A stretch of 64,000 nucleotides of DNA from a bacterium (GCA_021323635.1 JAJPKQ010000004.1:186001-250000), one strand, 5' to 3'; positions 10,165-23,295 are shown, counted from the first letter of the stretch. Numbers and translations: made by a program. The notes: generated from the letters alone by a model not told the origin.

Positions 10165-10192
10165 AACGGGGCGGCCGATCGGCCGCCCCGTT
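10165..10192 (+). terminator. Intrinsic-type terminator hairpin after paralog 1
   Basis: Perfect 28-nt palindrome aacggggcggccga/tcggccgccccgtt followed by ttgttgctgg. Confidence 0.75.
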
Positions 10193-10394
10193 GTTGCTGG
10201 GGGCAGCTGCCGGTGGACGGGGCTCAGGAGGCGCTCAGCAGCGCTGGCGCACGGGCTCGGCCGGCCCGCAGTCTGAGCCGGATTCTGCGCAGGTCAAGTT
10301 TGAGCGCCGCTCTGACGACCACTGGAAGGAAGGCGCCTCAGGCGCACGCCACGCATAGCAGCAGCAGGCAATCGATCGACTTCGGGAGGTTCGA

Positions 10395-13300
10395 ATGACG
10401 TCACGAGCATCGACAGCGACGGGCAGCGGGCGCCGATCGACGCGCAGCCGAGATGAGCGCCGCTCAGCCCGTCTTTTGCCGCCAGCCGGTTCGCTTGCCG
10501 CGGCCGCGCTCGCCTGGGCGCTGACCGCGGCGCTCGTCGGCCCGGCGCCGGCCACAGCGGCCGAATTCGGCGTTGAAACCTTCGAAGCGGGCACCTGCAA
10601 CACGAGCAGCTGCAAGTACAGCAGCGTCGAAGCCAACCACGCCGAAGCCTACACCCAGGCCGACGGCCATCCGCCCTATGGGCTCACCGGCTTCAAGCTC
10701 AACCACACCGGAGAAAACTCCAATCAGGGGCCCATCGGCGCCCTCGACAAGGTTCGCGTGGACCTGCCGCCGGGGCTCTCCGTCAACCCGCTTGCGATCC
10801 CGCGCTGCCCGCTGAAGGCCTTTGAAGAAACGGTCGGCGAAGCGCCGAACTGCCCTGCAAGCACGATCTCGGGCATCGACAAGGTCACCGTTGCGCTGGA
10901 GGGCGGCTCGACTCCCTTGGACTTCGGGCCGGTCGAACTGAAGATCTACAACCTCGAACCCTCCCCCGGCCTGCCGCTCGAGCAGGGCATCTTCGACCCG
11001 ATCGGACCAGAACGCGACTACCTCAAGGGGCATGTCAGCTGGCACCAGGAAGCGGGCATCGGCGTCGGCACCGGCGACTTCCACGAGTTCTTTGAAATCG
11101 AAGGCCTCCCCAAGCAGGTCTTCAGCACCAAGGCTCCGATCCTGCAGATCGAACAGGTCTTCTACGGCAACAAGGAAGGCGGCTTCCTGCGCCTGCCCAG
11201 CGAATGCGCCGCCACAGCGACCTCGCACATCCGGATCGAATCCTACGAAGGCGCGGTCTCGGAAGCGTTCACACACACCCCGATCGGGGTCGAAGGGTGC
11301 GAACTGGTCCAGTTCCCGGCCTCATTCGCCTTCACGCCAACCGTCAGCGCCTCCGATCAGCCGACGGGCGCGCGCATCGAAACCGCGCTCGAACAGCACA
11401 GCTCGGCAACTGAAGTCGACGTCTCGGACCTCAAGGAAGCGCACGTGCTGCTTCCGGAAGGGCTCACCCTCGACCCCTCCGCAGCCGCCGGCCTTGAAGC
11501 GTGCACACCGGCAGAGATCGGGATCGCAGAAGACGGCGCCAGGTCGGCGGGCGCGGTCGCCTGCCCGGAAAAGTCGAAGCTGGGAACCGTCGCCCTTGAA
11601 ACTCCCGCGCTGCCCGCCGGCGCCCTGACCGGCAGCATCTATCTGGGCGGGCCCGAAACGGGCGCGATCACCGGGCCTCCCTACACCATCTACCTGACGG
11701 CCGAAAACATCGCCCAGTACGGCGTCGCCGTGCGGCTGAAGGGGACTGTCACACCCAACCCGCGAACCGGTCGCCTGGAAGCGACCTTTGCTGAAAACCC
11801 CGAGCTTCCCTTCAGCTCGCTGAAGCTCTACTTCAAGGAAGGCCCGCTTGCCCCGCTCGCAAACCCGCTTGCCTGCGGCGAAGCAAAGTCAAGCGCGACG
11901 CTTGCGCCCTTCACCGGCTTCCCGGCGACGTTCTCGCCTGAAGTAGCGCCGTTCACCGTCTCAGGCTGCCCGGGTGCCGGCGTCCCGTTTGCCGCGCCCG
12001 GTCTGGCCCAGGAAGCGCAGATCCTGCCGCAATCGGCGGGATCGTTCACCAGCAACTTCACGCTCAGCGTGAGCCGTGCCGAAGGCCAGCAGTACATGTC
12101 AACGGTGAAGACGGTCTTGCCGCCGGGACTGGTCGGCGACATCCCCGCTGTGGCGCTGTGTCCGGAAGCCGCCGCCAACTCCGGCGCCTGCCCGCCGGAG
12201 AGCAAGATCGGCGAAGTCTCGGTCCAGGCCGGCTCGGGCCCTTCGCCCTACACCTTCGACGGCTCGGTGTATCTGACCGAACGCTACGGCGGGGCGCCGT
12301 TCGGCCTCTCGATCGTCGTGCCGGCCGACGCCTGGCCCTTCACGCTCGGCAACGTCATCACGCGCGCAAGCGTCGCGGTCAACCCGCTCACCGCGCAGGT
12401 CGAAGTCAGCGCCAGCCTGCCGACGATCGTCGGCGGGATCCCGGTGCGCCTGCGCACGCTGCGCCTGCACATCGGACGTCAGGGCTTCCTGCGCAACCCC
12501 ACCAGCTGCGCGCCGCTGACCCTCGCCAGCGACCTCGGCGGTACGCCCACGCTGCCGCCGGTGGCAGGCGCCGCCGCCGCATTGGCAAGCGCCATACAGG
12601 CGACCGGCTGCGCTGAACTGCCCTTCAAGCCACGCTTCGCAGCCTCGACGCAGGCCAAGACCTCGCGCCTTGACGGCGCCTCGCTGAAGGTCATGATCGG
12701 CCAGGAAGGCGCCGGCGAAGCGAACATCGCCAAGGTGGTCGCCACCCAGCCCTACCTGCTGCCCTCGCGCCTGGCGACGCTGCAGAAGGCCTGCCCGGAA
12801 GCGCAGGGCAAGCTCAACATCATGGCCTGCCCCGAAAGCTCCCTCGTCGGCCATGTCAGCGCGGAAACGCCGACCCTGCCCGGCAGGCTGGAAGGCCCCG
12901 CATACATAGTCTCCCAAGGCGGGCAGGCCTTCCCGAACCTCGACCTGGTGCTTGAAGGCGACGGGGTGCGGGTGATGCTGATCGGCAGCACCGACATCCA
13001 CGACGGGATCACGACCACAACCTTTGCCGCAAACCCGGACGTCCCGATCAAGAGCTTCACGCTTGAACTGCCGCAGGGGCCGCACTCGCTGCTTGCCTCA
13101 AACGGCTCCTTCTGCAAGAAGCCTTTGGTCATGCCGACCGTCCTCGTCGGCCAGAACGGCGCCGAAGTGAAGCAGAGCACGAAAATCTCGGTCTCCGGCT
13201 GCCATCGCCCCTCCGCGCCGCGGCGCATCCTCCGTACGCGCATTGTGCGCCGGCGCTTCCTTGCCTTCACCGTGAGGGTCCCCGCGGCGGGGCGGCTGGT

Positions 13301-13502
13301 CATCAGCGGCCGGGACCTGAAGAAGATGGCGGTGCGCGTGCGCAAAGCGCGGATCGTGACCGTGCGCGTGGCGCTGACGCGTGCGGGGATCGCGGCGATC
13401 CGCCATCACCGTCGCACGCGGATCCGCGTGCGCGTGCACTTCGCCCCGCGCACCAAGCACGGGGCGACCTTCACGGCCTTTGCGAAGGTCGTGATCGGAT
13501 AG
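10395..13502 (+). CDS. Giant exported repeat-domain protein, paralog 2
   Basis: GGGAGG RBS; signal-like N-terminus (SLAAAALAWALTAALVGPAPATA); same modular architecture and near-identical C-terminus as the 6843-10118 product. Confidence 0.85.
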   Translation: MTSRASTATGSGRRSTRSRDERRSARLLPPAGSLAAAALAWALTAALVGPAPATAAEFGVETFEAGTCNTSSCKYSSVEANHAEAYTQADGHPPYGLTGFKLNHTGENSNQGPIGALDKVRVDLPPGLSVNPLAIPRCPLKAFEETVGEAPNCPASTISGIDKVTVALEGGSTPLDFGPVELKIYNLEPSPGLPLEQGIFDPIGPERDYLKGHVSWHQEAGIGVGTGDFHEFFEIEGLPKQVFSTKAPILQIEQVFYGNKEGGFLRLPSECAATATSHIRIESYEGAVSEAFTHTPIGVEGCELVQFPASFAFTPTVSASDQPTGARIETALEQHSSATEVDVSDLKEAHVLLPEGLTLDPSAAAGLEACTPAEIGIAEDGARSAGAVACPEKSKLGTVALETPALPAGALTGSIYLGGPETGAITGPPYTIYLTAENIAQYGVAVRLKGTVTPNPRTGRLEATFAENPELPFSSLKLYFKEGPLAPLANPLACGEAKSSATLAPFTGFPATFSPEVAPFTVSGCPGAGVPFAAPGLAQEAQILPQSAGSFTSNFTLSVSRAEGQQYMSTVKTVLPPGLVGDIPAVALCPEAAANSGACPPESKIGEVSVQAGSGPSPYTFDGSVYLTERYGGAPFGLSIVVPADAWPFTLGNVITRASVAVNPLTAQVEVSASLPTIVGGIPVRLRTLRLHIGRQGFLRNPTSCAPLTLASDLGGTPTLPPVAGAAAALASAIQATGCAELPFKPRFAASTQAKTSRLDGASLKVMIGQEGAGEANIAKVVATQPYLLPSRLATLQKACPEAQGKLNIMACPESSLVGHVSAETPTLPGRLEGPAYIVSQGGQAFPNLDLVLEGDGVRVMLIGSTDIHDGITTTTFAANPDVPIKSFTLELPQGPHSLLASNGSFCKKPLVMPTVLVGQNGAEVKQSTKISVSGCHRPSAPRRILRTRIVRRRFLAFTVRVPAAGRLVISGRDLKKMAVRVRKARIVTVRVALTRAGIAAIRHHRRTRIRVRVHFAPRTKHGATFTAFAKVVIG

Positions 13503-13550
13503 TGGCATGATCGCAGCGCCGAGCGGGCGCAGAGCGCAGACCAAGGCAGA

Positions 13551-13574
13551 CGGGGCGGCTGCTCGGCCGCCCCG
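13551..13574 (+). terminator. Terminator hairpin after paralog 2
   Basis: cggggcggc-tgctcg-gccgccccg stem-loop, nearly the same stem as the 10165 hairpin. Confidence 0.65.
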
Positions 13575-13607
13575 CTGCTTGGTGGCGAGCCAGCCGCAGC
13601 ACCCCGC

Positions 13608-14870
13608 TCAGGCGGGGGGCAGCAGCGCCGGCGCGCCGTGCTCGATGAGGCATCCCGGCAGCGCCACGCTGCCGTCCTCGCGCTGTCCGTTCTCGAGCAG
13701 CGCGATGATCGTGCGGCCCACCGCCACCGCGGTGCCGTTGAGCGTGTGCAGGGCGCGGGTGCGCCTCTCGTCCTTGGCCCGCGTCCTGATCTCCAGCCGC
13801 CGCGCCTGGAAGTCGGTCGTGTTCGAGCAGGAGGTCAGCTCGCGGTAGCGCTGTTGGGAGGGCAGCCAGACCTCGCAGTCGTACTTCTTGGCGGCGGAGG
13901 GGCCCAGCTCGCCCACGGCGATGTTCACGACGCGATAGGGAAGGCCCAGCTCGCCGAGGATCTCCTCCTCGAGCGCCAGCAGCAGCTCGTGCTCCTCCCC
14001 CGAGCGCTCCGGCGCGCAGAAGCTGAACATCTCCACCTTGTCGAACTGATGCACGCGAAAGATCCCGCGCGTGTCGCGCCCCGCCGCTCCGGCCTCACGG
14101 CGAAAGCAGCTCGAGAAGCCGGCGTAGCGGCGTGGCAGCGCCTCCTCCTCGAGGATCTCGCCGTCGTGCAGCGAGGCGAGCGCGACCTCGGAGGTGCCGG
14201 TCAGATAGAGGCCATCCTCAAGCGGGCCGTAGACCTGCTGCTCGGTGTCGGGCAGGAAGCCGGTCCCAAACAGCGCGCGCTCGCGCACCAGCACCGGCGG
14301 TATCACCGGCTCAAAGCCGCGTGCGGCCAGCTTGCCGAGCGCATAGCGCACGAGCGCCAGCTCGAGCAGCACCAGCTCGCCGCGCAGGTAGGCGAAGCGC
14401 GAGCCCGAGAGGCGGGCGCCGCGCTCCATGTCGATGCGCTCACCGGCGAGCTCGAGATGATCGCGGGCGGCAAAGGGGAAGCTTGCGGGCTCGCCGACCA
14501 CGCGCACGATCTCCTCCTCGGGCCCGGGGGCGGCGGCAGGGTCGGGCAGGTTGGGCAGGCGCAGCAGCAGCTCATCAAGCGCCGCGCGGGCCTGCTCGGC
14601 CTGCCTCTGCAATGCCTTGACCTGCTCGGAGAGCTCGCGCAGCTTGCTCTGCAGGGCGTCGACCTCCCGACCGGCACGCCTTGCCTCTGCCAACTGCTCT
14701 GAGGCTGCTCGCTGCATCGCCCGCTGGCTCTCAGCGCTGGCGGTCGCCGCGCGCCACTCGGCGTCGCGCGCGAGCACCAGGTCGAGCGTCGCGACTGCCT
14801 CCTCGCCGCGACGTGCAAGCGCCGCGCGGACCTCCTGCGGGCGCTCCCTGATCAGCCTGATGTCGAGCAC
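13608..14870 (-). CDS. serS: Serine--tRNA ligase
   Basis: GTG start; VLDIRLIRERPQEVRAALARRG, LTGTSEVALASLHDGEIL, FRREAGAAGRDTRGIFRVHQFDKVEMF, class II motifs. Confidence 0.95.
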   Translation of the reverse strand: MLDIRLIRERPQEVRAALARRGEEAVATLDLVLARDAEWRAATASAESQRAMQRAASEQLAEARRAGREVDALQSKLRELSEQVKALQRQAEQARAALDELLLRLPNLPDPAAAPGPEEEIVRVVGEPASFPFAARDHLELAGERIDMERGARLSGSRFAYLRGELVLLELALVRYALGKLAARGFEPVIPPVLVRERALFGTGFLPDTEQQVYGPLEDGLYLTGTSEVALASLHDGEILEEEALPRRYAGFSSCFRREAGAAGRDTRGIFRVHQFDKVEMFSFCAPERSGEEHELLLALEEEILGELGLPYRVVNIAVGELGPSAAKKYDCEVWLPSQQRYRELTSCSNTTDFQARRLEIRTRAKDERRTRALHTLNGTAVAVGRTIIALLENGQREDGSVALPGCLIEHGAPALLPPA

Positions 14871-14890
14871 GGAGCCCTCCGCGGGCCGCT

Positions 14891-15424
14891 CTACTTGCCC
14901 GCTTTGGCGCTCTTGGCGCCCGCCGGCGGCTTGGCCGGCGCCGCGGTGCCACCGCTTGTCGCGGCCGCTGCGGCGGCCGCGCCCGCGCTGGTCGCCGTGG
15001 TCGTCTTTTCGCCCGGCAGCGAGATTTCGACGCTTGGCACGTAAGGGATCTGGTCGCCGGCATAGTGGGCGAGGAAGCGCGCGACTTCTTCGGCTTCCTT
15101 GCCGACAACAACGTTCTGGGGCATGATCTGGCCGGAGAAGCCGCCGTTGCGGATCGCGTAGAGGACCGTCTGCACGGTCTCCTTGCGCAGGTTGAAGTTC
15201 GGTCCCTGATTGCGTAGACGGTCGGCAACGCTCGTCGGCGAGCCCTCCGTGCCCGCCACAGAGAGCGTGTGGCAGCCCGCACAACGTTCGTGGAAGAGCA
15301 CGGCGCCACGGTAGTAGGGGCTTGACTTGGGCACCGAGACGCCCTCGCTGCCGCACGCCGCAACCAGGCACGCGCATGCGCAGAGAGCCGCTATCCGCAC
15401 TGGCGTCTTTGCTCGCACGCTCAT
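14891..15424 (-). CDS. Class I cytochrome c lipoprotein
   Basis: Lipobox CLVAACGSEG; heme motif CAGCH; downstream Met (GQIMPQN) ligand candidate. Confidence 0.8.
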   Translation of the reverse strand: MSVRAKTPVRIAALCACACLVAACGSEGVSVPKSSPYYRGAVLFHERCAGCHTLSVAGTEGSPTSVADRLRNQGPNFNLRKETVQTVLYAIRNGGFSGQIMPQNVVVGKEAEEVARFLAHYAGDQIPYVPSVEISLPGEKTTTATSAGAAAAAAATSGGTAAPAKPPAGAKSAKAGK

Positions 15425-15449
15425 CAGCCGGGGAATATATAGGTCCGCG

Positions 15450-15899
15450 TCAGATCCCGTGCGCCGTCTGCGCCGCGCGCAGCGCCAACCCCACGATCAC
15501 AAGCGCCGAGAGCGCCATCACCCCCATCTCCCGGCGCAGGATCGCTGCGGCGATCGCGTACTGCTCGGGCTCCGGCAGGCCCGCCACATCCTGAGCGCTC
15601 TCAAAGCCGTGCTTGGCAAGGACAGTTGCAGCCGCGCTGAGGCGAAGCTGCTCCGCGATGAAGGCGACGGCGATCGGCAGCAGCGCGTAGAGGTAGAAGA
15701 GCTCTTCCTGCGGCCGGTGGCCGATCGCTGTCAGGGCACCGATCGCAACGGCGAACAGCACGCCTGCAAGCTGCGCTGCGCGCAGCAGCAGCCAGAAGCC
15801 GCGGCTGTCGCGTCCCTGCACGTAGCGCAGCGTCCCGAACGCCGCCGCGGCCCCATTGATCACCGCCAGCGCCACCGCCGCCCAGGCTGTGCCGCTCAC
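15450..15899 (-). CDS. Small polytopic membrane protein of unknown function
   Basis: 149 aa ORF with several hydrophobic helices. Confidence 0.5.
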   Translation of the reverse strand: MSGTAWAAVALAVINGAAAAFGTLRYVQGRDSRGFWLLLRAAQLAGVLFAVAIGALTAIGHRPQEELFYLYALLPIAVAFIAEQLRLSAAATVLAKHGFESAQDVAGLPEPEQYAIAAAILRREMGVMALSALVIVGLALRAAQTAHGI

Positions 15900-15964
15900 G
15901 GGCCCTCCAGCTGGCGCCGCGCCGTTGGCCGCAGCGTCGAAATGTTCGCATCATTTGCCACTAT

Positions 15965-15993
15965 GTAACAGGTGCGCACAAGCGTGATATAAA
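15965..15993 (+). promoter_or_regulatory. Candidate promoter for the nuo operon
   Basis: GTAACA - 17 nt - TATAAA just upstream of the GTG start of nuoA in a locally AT-richer stretch. Confidence 0.4.
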
Positions 15994-16000
15994 GACGGCA

Positions 16001-16357
16001 GTGCTTCGCAGCTACCTACCGGCGATCGTATTCCTCATTCTCGGTGGCGGCGTAGGCGCCGCCTTTGCGGTGCTCAATTCCTACATCGGCCCGCGCCGCG
16101 CCACACGCGCCAAGCAGGATCCCTACGAGTGCGGCCTGCCCTCGGAGATCAGGCGCGGGATGCGCTTCGGCATCTCCTTCTACCTGATCGCGATGCTCTT
16201 CCTGCTCTTTGACGTGGAGGTGATCTTCCTCTACCCGATCGCGGTCGAGCTGCGCGCATACGGGAGCTACGCGCTGATCGAGGCAGTCGTCTTCATCCTG
16301 CTGCTGCTCGCGGCCTTCATCTACGTCTGGCGGCGGGGGGCCCTGCAGTGGCGCTAG
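16001..16357 (+). CDS. nuoA: NADH-quinone oxidoreductase subunit A
   Basis: [37 protein letters not shown]. Confidence 0.95.
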   Translation: MLRSYLPAIVFLILGGGVGAAFAVLNSYIGPRRATRAKQDPYECGLPSEIRRGMRFGISFYLIAMLFLLFDVEVIFLYPIAVELRAYGSYALIEAVVFILLLLAAFIYVWRRGALQWR

Positions 16358-17100
16358 GGCGGCGCAGGGGAGCCTCCGCAGCGCCTGCGCCCGCTGCCCT
16401 GCGCATCACGCGCTCCTCGGCGCGCCAGATGCTCCGCGGCGAGCAGATCGAAGGGCCGGTGCCCGGCGCCCACCCCGACGAAGAGGGCGTGCAGCCGGCC
16501 TATCTGCAGAGCGGCAGGCCCACGAGCAGCGATGGCGAGGCGCTCGAGCGCTACGTGCAAGAGCGCGTTCTGACCACGACGCTTGAGAAGGCCGTCTCCT
16601 GGGCGCGCGGCAACTCCTTCTTTCCCGCGACCTTCGGCCTGGCCTGCTGCGCGATCGAGATGATGTCGATCGTGGCCGCGCGGCTGGACGTCGCGCGCTT
16701 CGGCTTCGAGGCCTTCCGCGCCTCCCCACGGCAGGCCGACCTGATCATTCTCTCCGGCCGCGTCTCCACCAAGATGGCGCCGGTGATCCGCCGCATCTAC
16801 GACCAGATGCTCGAGCCCAAGTGGGCGATCTCGATGGGCGCCTGCTGCTCCTCGATGGGGGTCTTCAACAACTACGCGCTCGTCCCCGCCGACCACTTCC
16901 TGCCGATCGACGTCCACGTTCCCGGCTGCCCGCCGCGTCCGGAGGCGCTGATGCACGGCATCCTCAAGCTGCGCGAGATGGTCCAGGAGCACCCGCAGCG
17001 CGGCTGGCGCGAGCGCTACGGCGCGCTTGGCACCGAGGAGCTGCTGCCCGGCGCAGAGCGCGCGGGCGCGGCGGTCGAGGTCTTCCGGGAGGAGGCCTGA
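16348..17100 (+). CDS. nuoB: NADH-quinone oxidoreductase subunit B
   Basis: [39 protein letters not shown]. Confidence 0.95.
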   Translation: MALGRRRGASAAPAPAALRITRSSARQMLRGEQIEGPVPGAHPDEEGVQPAYLQSGRPTSSDGEALERYVQERVLTTTLEKAVSWARGNSFFPATFGLACCAIEMMSIVAARLDVARFGFEAFRASPRQADLIILSGRVSTKMAPVIRRIYDQMLEPKWAISMGACCSSMGVFNNYALVPADHFLPIDVHVPGCPPRPEALMHGILKLREMVQEHPQRGWRERYGALGTEELLPGAERAGAAVEVFREEA

Positions 17101-17103
17101 GCG

Positions 17104-17622
17104 ATGATCGACGCCCCTGCGCTCGAGGCGCTCGCCGATCAGCTGCGCGGTGAGCCGGAGATCGGCGAGCAGGGCATAGCGGGCACCGAGCACTTCCGCG
17201 CCCAGGCGGCGCTGCACATCGCCCCCGAGCGCATCGGCGCGGTGCTGAGCGCTTTGCGCGAGCGCGGCTTCCGCTTCCTGGCCAGCGTGCACGGCGTCGA
17301 CTACCTGCCAGAGGAGCCCCGCCTGGGCGTCCATTACCAGCTGCTGGACATGAGCGCGCGAGAGCGCATCGCGGTCAAGCTGCGGGTCCCCTCAGAGCGT
17401 CCGGAGGTGCCCTCGGTGACGCCCGCCTGGCCGACCGCCAACCACCAGGAGCGCGAGGTCTACGACATGTTCGGGGTGATCTTCGTCGGACACCCCGACC
17501 TGCGCCGCATCCTGATGCCTGACCACTACGAGGGCCATCCGCAGCGCCGCGACTTTCCGATCGGCGGCGAACCGGTGCTCTTCACCTACAACGAAAGCCC
17601 GCAGCTGGGCGCGCCGGAGTGA
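17104..17622 (+). CDS. nuoC: NADH-quinone oxidoreductase subunit C
   Basis: VTPAWPTANHQEREVYDMFGVIFVGHPDLRRILMPD. Confidence 0.95.
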   Translation: MIDAPALEALADQLRGEPEIGEQGIAGTEHFRAQAALHIAPERIGAVLSALRERGFRFLASVHGVDYLPEEPRLGVHYQLLDMSARERIAVKLRVPSERPEVPSVTPAWPTANHQEREVYDMFGVIFVGHPDLRRILMPDHYEGHPQRRDFPIGGEPVLFTYNESPQLGAPE

Positions 17623-18874
17623 TGAGCAGCCTGCAGGGACGCACGCTCGCGCAGGGCGTGACGCTTGCACCGCTCTCCGAGGATGTCGAGGAGTGGGGCG
17701 GCGCGCGCGAGCACGACGAGCTCTTCGAGCTGAACTTCGGCCCGCACCACCCCGCCACGCACGGCGTCCTGCGCCTGATTGTGACCCTTCAGGGAGAGGT
17801 CGTGGTGGAGGTCAAGCCGATCATCGGCTACGTCCACACGGGCATCGAGAAGACGGCCGAGGACAAGTCCTACTGGAAGGTGATCCCGGTGCTCGAGCGC
17901 ATGGACTACCTCTCCTACTACTTCAACGCGATGGCCTTCTGCTCCGCGACCGAGCGCCTGCTCGAGCTCGAGGTGCCCGAGCGTGCCCAGTACCTGCGGG
18001 TGATCCACCTCGAGCTGAACCGCATCATGTCGCACCTGGTATGGCTTGGCACGAGCGCGCTGGACCTCGGGGCGATCTCGATCTTCTGGTACTGCTTTCG
18101 CGAGCGCGAGGCGATCCTCGACCTCTTCGAGATGTCCTCCGGCCAGCGCATGCACACGCGCTACTTCCAGGTCGGCGGGGTGATCGAGGACATCCCGCGC
18201 GGCTTTGAGCGCAAGCTGCGCCAGTTCCTGAAGGTCATGCCCGCCCGCGCCGACCAGTACGCGGACATCCTCAACGCCAACGAGATCGTGCTGCAGCGCC
18301 TGCGCGGCACCTGCCCGCTGTCTGCCGAGCGGCTGCTCGCGCTCGGCGTGAGCGGACCGCTGCTGCGCGCCGCGGGCGTGCCGTGGGATCTGCGCAAGGC
18401 GACGCCCTACTCCTCCTACGAGCGCTTCGACTTCAAGATCCCGGTTGGCACCGCCGGCGACAACTACGACCGCTACGCGGTACGCCACGCGGAGATCTAC
18501 GAGTCGGTGAAGATCATCGAGCAGGCGTTAGACGGCCTGCCTGAGGGGCCGCACATCACCCCCGACCGCAAGGTCTCGCTGCCGCCCCGCCACGAGCTTG
18601 CAACCTCGATGGAGGCGCTGATCCACCACTTCAAGCTCGTCACCGAGGGCTTCCGCGTGCCCGCGGGGGAGGCCTATGTGCCGATCGAGTCCCCGCGCGG
18701 AGAGCTGGCCTGCTTCGTGCGCTCCGACGGCTCCTCGAAGCCCGCGCGCGTGCACATGCGCGATCCCTCCTTCGTCAACCTGCAGGCGCTCTCGGAGATG
18801 GTCCGCGGCTCCTACATCGCCGACATGATCGCCACCGTCGCGATGCTCGATCCGGTGCTCGGAGGGATCGACCG

Positions 18875-18878
<4 letters not shown>
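17619..18878 (+). CDS. nuoD: NADH-quinone oxidoreductase subunit D
   Basis: NFGPHHPATHGVLR..., YVHTGIEKTAEDK, C-terminal [35 protein letters not shown]. Confidence 0.97.
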
Positions 18879-20790
<1,912 letters not shown>

Positions 20791-20791
<1 letters not shown>

Positions 20792-23295
20792 TGGGACGCC
20801 CGCAGCAGAAGCTGATCAGCTTCACGATCGACGGGCGCCAGGTGCAGGCGCCGGAGAACATGATGCTTGCCGACGCCGCCAAGCTGGGCGATGTGGAGAT
20901 CCCGGTCTTCTGCTACGAGCCCAAGCTCGGGCAGCCCGTCGGCGCCTGCCGCATGTGCCTGGTTGAGATCGAGGGCATTCCGAAGCTTCAGACCGGCTGC
21001 TCCACCCCGGTCAAGGACGGGATGGTCGTCCACACGCGCAGCGAGCGGGTGCAGGCCGCCCAGCACGGGGTGGTCGAGTTCCTGCTCCTCAACCACCCGC
21101 TGGACTGCCCCGTCTGCGACAAGGGCGGCGAGTGCCCGCTGCAGGACATCACCTTCGGCTGGGGAGGCGGGGTCGCCCGCACACGCGAGCTCAAGCGCCA
21201 CTTCAAGAAGCCGGTCGAGCTCTCGCCGCTGATCGCGATCGACCGCGAGCGGTGCATCCTCTGCTACCGCTGCGCGCGCTTCTCCCAGGAGGTCTCAGAA
21301 GACCACCAGCTCGTGCTCGCCGAGCGCGGCTCGCACTCCTTCATCAGCACCTTCGACAGCCACCCCTACATCTCGCACTTCTCGGGAAACATCATCGAGC
21401 TCTGCCCGGTCGGCGCCCTGACCTCGATCCCCTACCGCTTTCGCGCCCGTCCCTGGGACATCGAGGGCGCCGGAACGGTGTGCACGCTCTGCCCCGCACA
21501 GTGCAATGTGACGCTCACGGTGCGCAACGAGCGGGTGCTGCGCGTGCTGGCGCGCGAGAACCCCGCAGTCGACGACGGCTGGCTCTGCGACAAGGGACGC
21601 TTCGGCTACCAGTCCTTCCACGTCGACCAGCGCATCACCCAGCCCCTGATCCGCGACGGCGGCGCCCTGCGCGCGGTCCCCTGGGAGATCGCGCTGGAGC
21701 GCGCGGCGGGTCTGCTTGAGCGGGCACGCGGGCAGGCCTGCGCGCTCGCGGGCGGCAGCGCAAGCAATGAGGAGGGGTACCTGCTGGCGCGGCTGATGCG
21801 CGAGGCTCTCGCCAGCGAGGCGATCGACACCCTCGCAGCGGTGCCGCCGCGCGCCGCCCACATGCTCGCCCGCCCGCAGCTGCAGGCCGCCGTCGCCGAC
21901 ATCGAGCACGCCGACACCGTGCTCGTGCTCGGCTGCGAGCTGCGCGAGGAGGCGCCGATCATCGAGCTGCGCGTCCGCAAGGGGGTGCGCAGAAACGGCG
22001 TCAGGCTGCTCGTCGCCACGCCGCAGCGCTCCGCGCTCGACGCGGTCGCAGGGCTGGCGGTGCGCTGCGCGCAGGGCGGGGAGGGCGAGCTCGCGATCGC
22101 CCTTGCCGGCGCTCTGCAGGGCGCCGAGGCGCAGGAGGGCGCGCATGCGGGCGCCGCCGAGCGGGCGGGCGTCACGCCGGCGGATCTGCGCGCGCTTGCG
22201 CAGGCGCTGCGCAGCGGCGGCAAGGATGTGGTTGTGATCTACGGCCAGCGCCTGCTGCGCACCGCGGCGGCGGCGCAGGCGCTGCTTGACATCGCCCGCG
22301 AGCTGAAGCTCGAGGCCGACCGCCAGGAGCGCGAGGAGGGGCGCACCTGCGGCCTGCTCGGCATCCCCGACGGCGTCTCCAACGCGCGCGGGCTGCTCGA
22401 GTCAGGCCTTGCCCCCGGCTACGACCCCGGCTACAGGCCCCGTCAGCTCCCCGATCCCGATGCGGCGCCGGACGCGCACGCGATGGCAGCTGGGCTTGCC
22501 GGCGGCAAGCTGCGGCTCCTCTATCTGCTCGGCGCCGACCCGCTGCGCTGCGGCCTGCCCGAGGATGCCTGGCAAGCGGCGCTTGACAGCGGAGCCGCCG
22601 TGATCGCGCACGCGGACTTCATCACCGAGACGATCAGGGAGCACGCTCAGGTTGTCTTCCCGGCCGAGTCCTACGCGGAGAAGGAGGGCACCGTCGTGCA
22701 TCCGGACGGGCGCCTGCAGCGCCTGCGCCCGGCGATCGAGCGCCAGGGCGAGGTGCGCGCGGGCTGGTGGGTGATCGCCGAGCTTGCGCGCCGCCTGGAC
22801 CTCGACTTCGGGCTGCTCGGCTCCGAGCGCTCACCCGGCGCGCGCGCGCTTGAAGCCGCGGGCATCATCGCCGAGGGCCTCTCGGCCACGCGCGCCTCCG
22901 AGCTGCTGCTCGCAAGCGTGGCGATCTACGCGGGCATCGACCTGGAGCAGATCGGCGGCAAGGGGCGCCGCTGGCAGCAGAGCGCGGGCGCCGGCGCCCT
23001 GCCCGAGCCCCCCAGCGCGCCGGAGCGCGAGCGAGCGGCGGGGACGCCAGAGCCGCTCAACGCCTACCGCCCGCTCTTCGACGCCCCTGAGGCGGAGTAC
23101 TCGCCGGCGCTGCGCTTCCTCTACCGCCGCGCCTCAGGGCGCCAGCCGGCGCCGCTGCGCAGCGAGCAGGCGCCGGGCGCGCCGGCCGAGCGCGCCGGTG
23201 AGAGCAACGGCGAGCTGGGCGCGCGCAGCGAGCTTGTCGCCGGCCTCGTGATCAGGCATGTCGCGGGAGCGGGCGAAGGGCGGGAGCAGCGATGA
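20791..23295 (+). CDS. nuoG: NADH-quinone oxidoreductase subunit G
   Basis: CYEPKLGQPVGACRMCLVE, CPVCDKGGECPLQD, CILCYRCARF. Confidence 0.93.

Noticed and set aside
10380-10400. tRNA T-loop-like string ggttcgaatga
   Set aside because: No acceptor or anticodon stems could be drawn; it is the RBS/start region of the second giant paralog.
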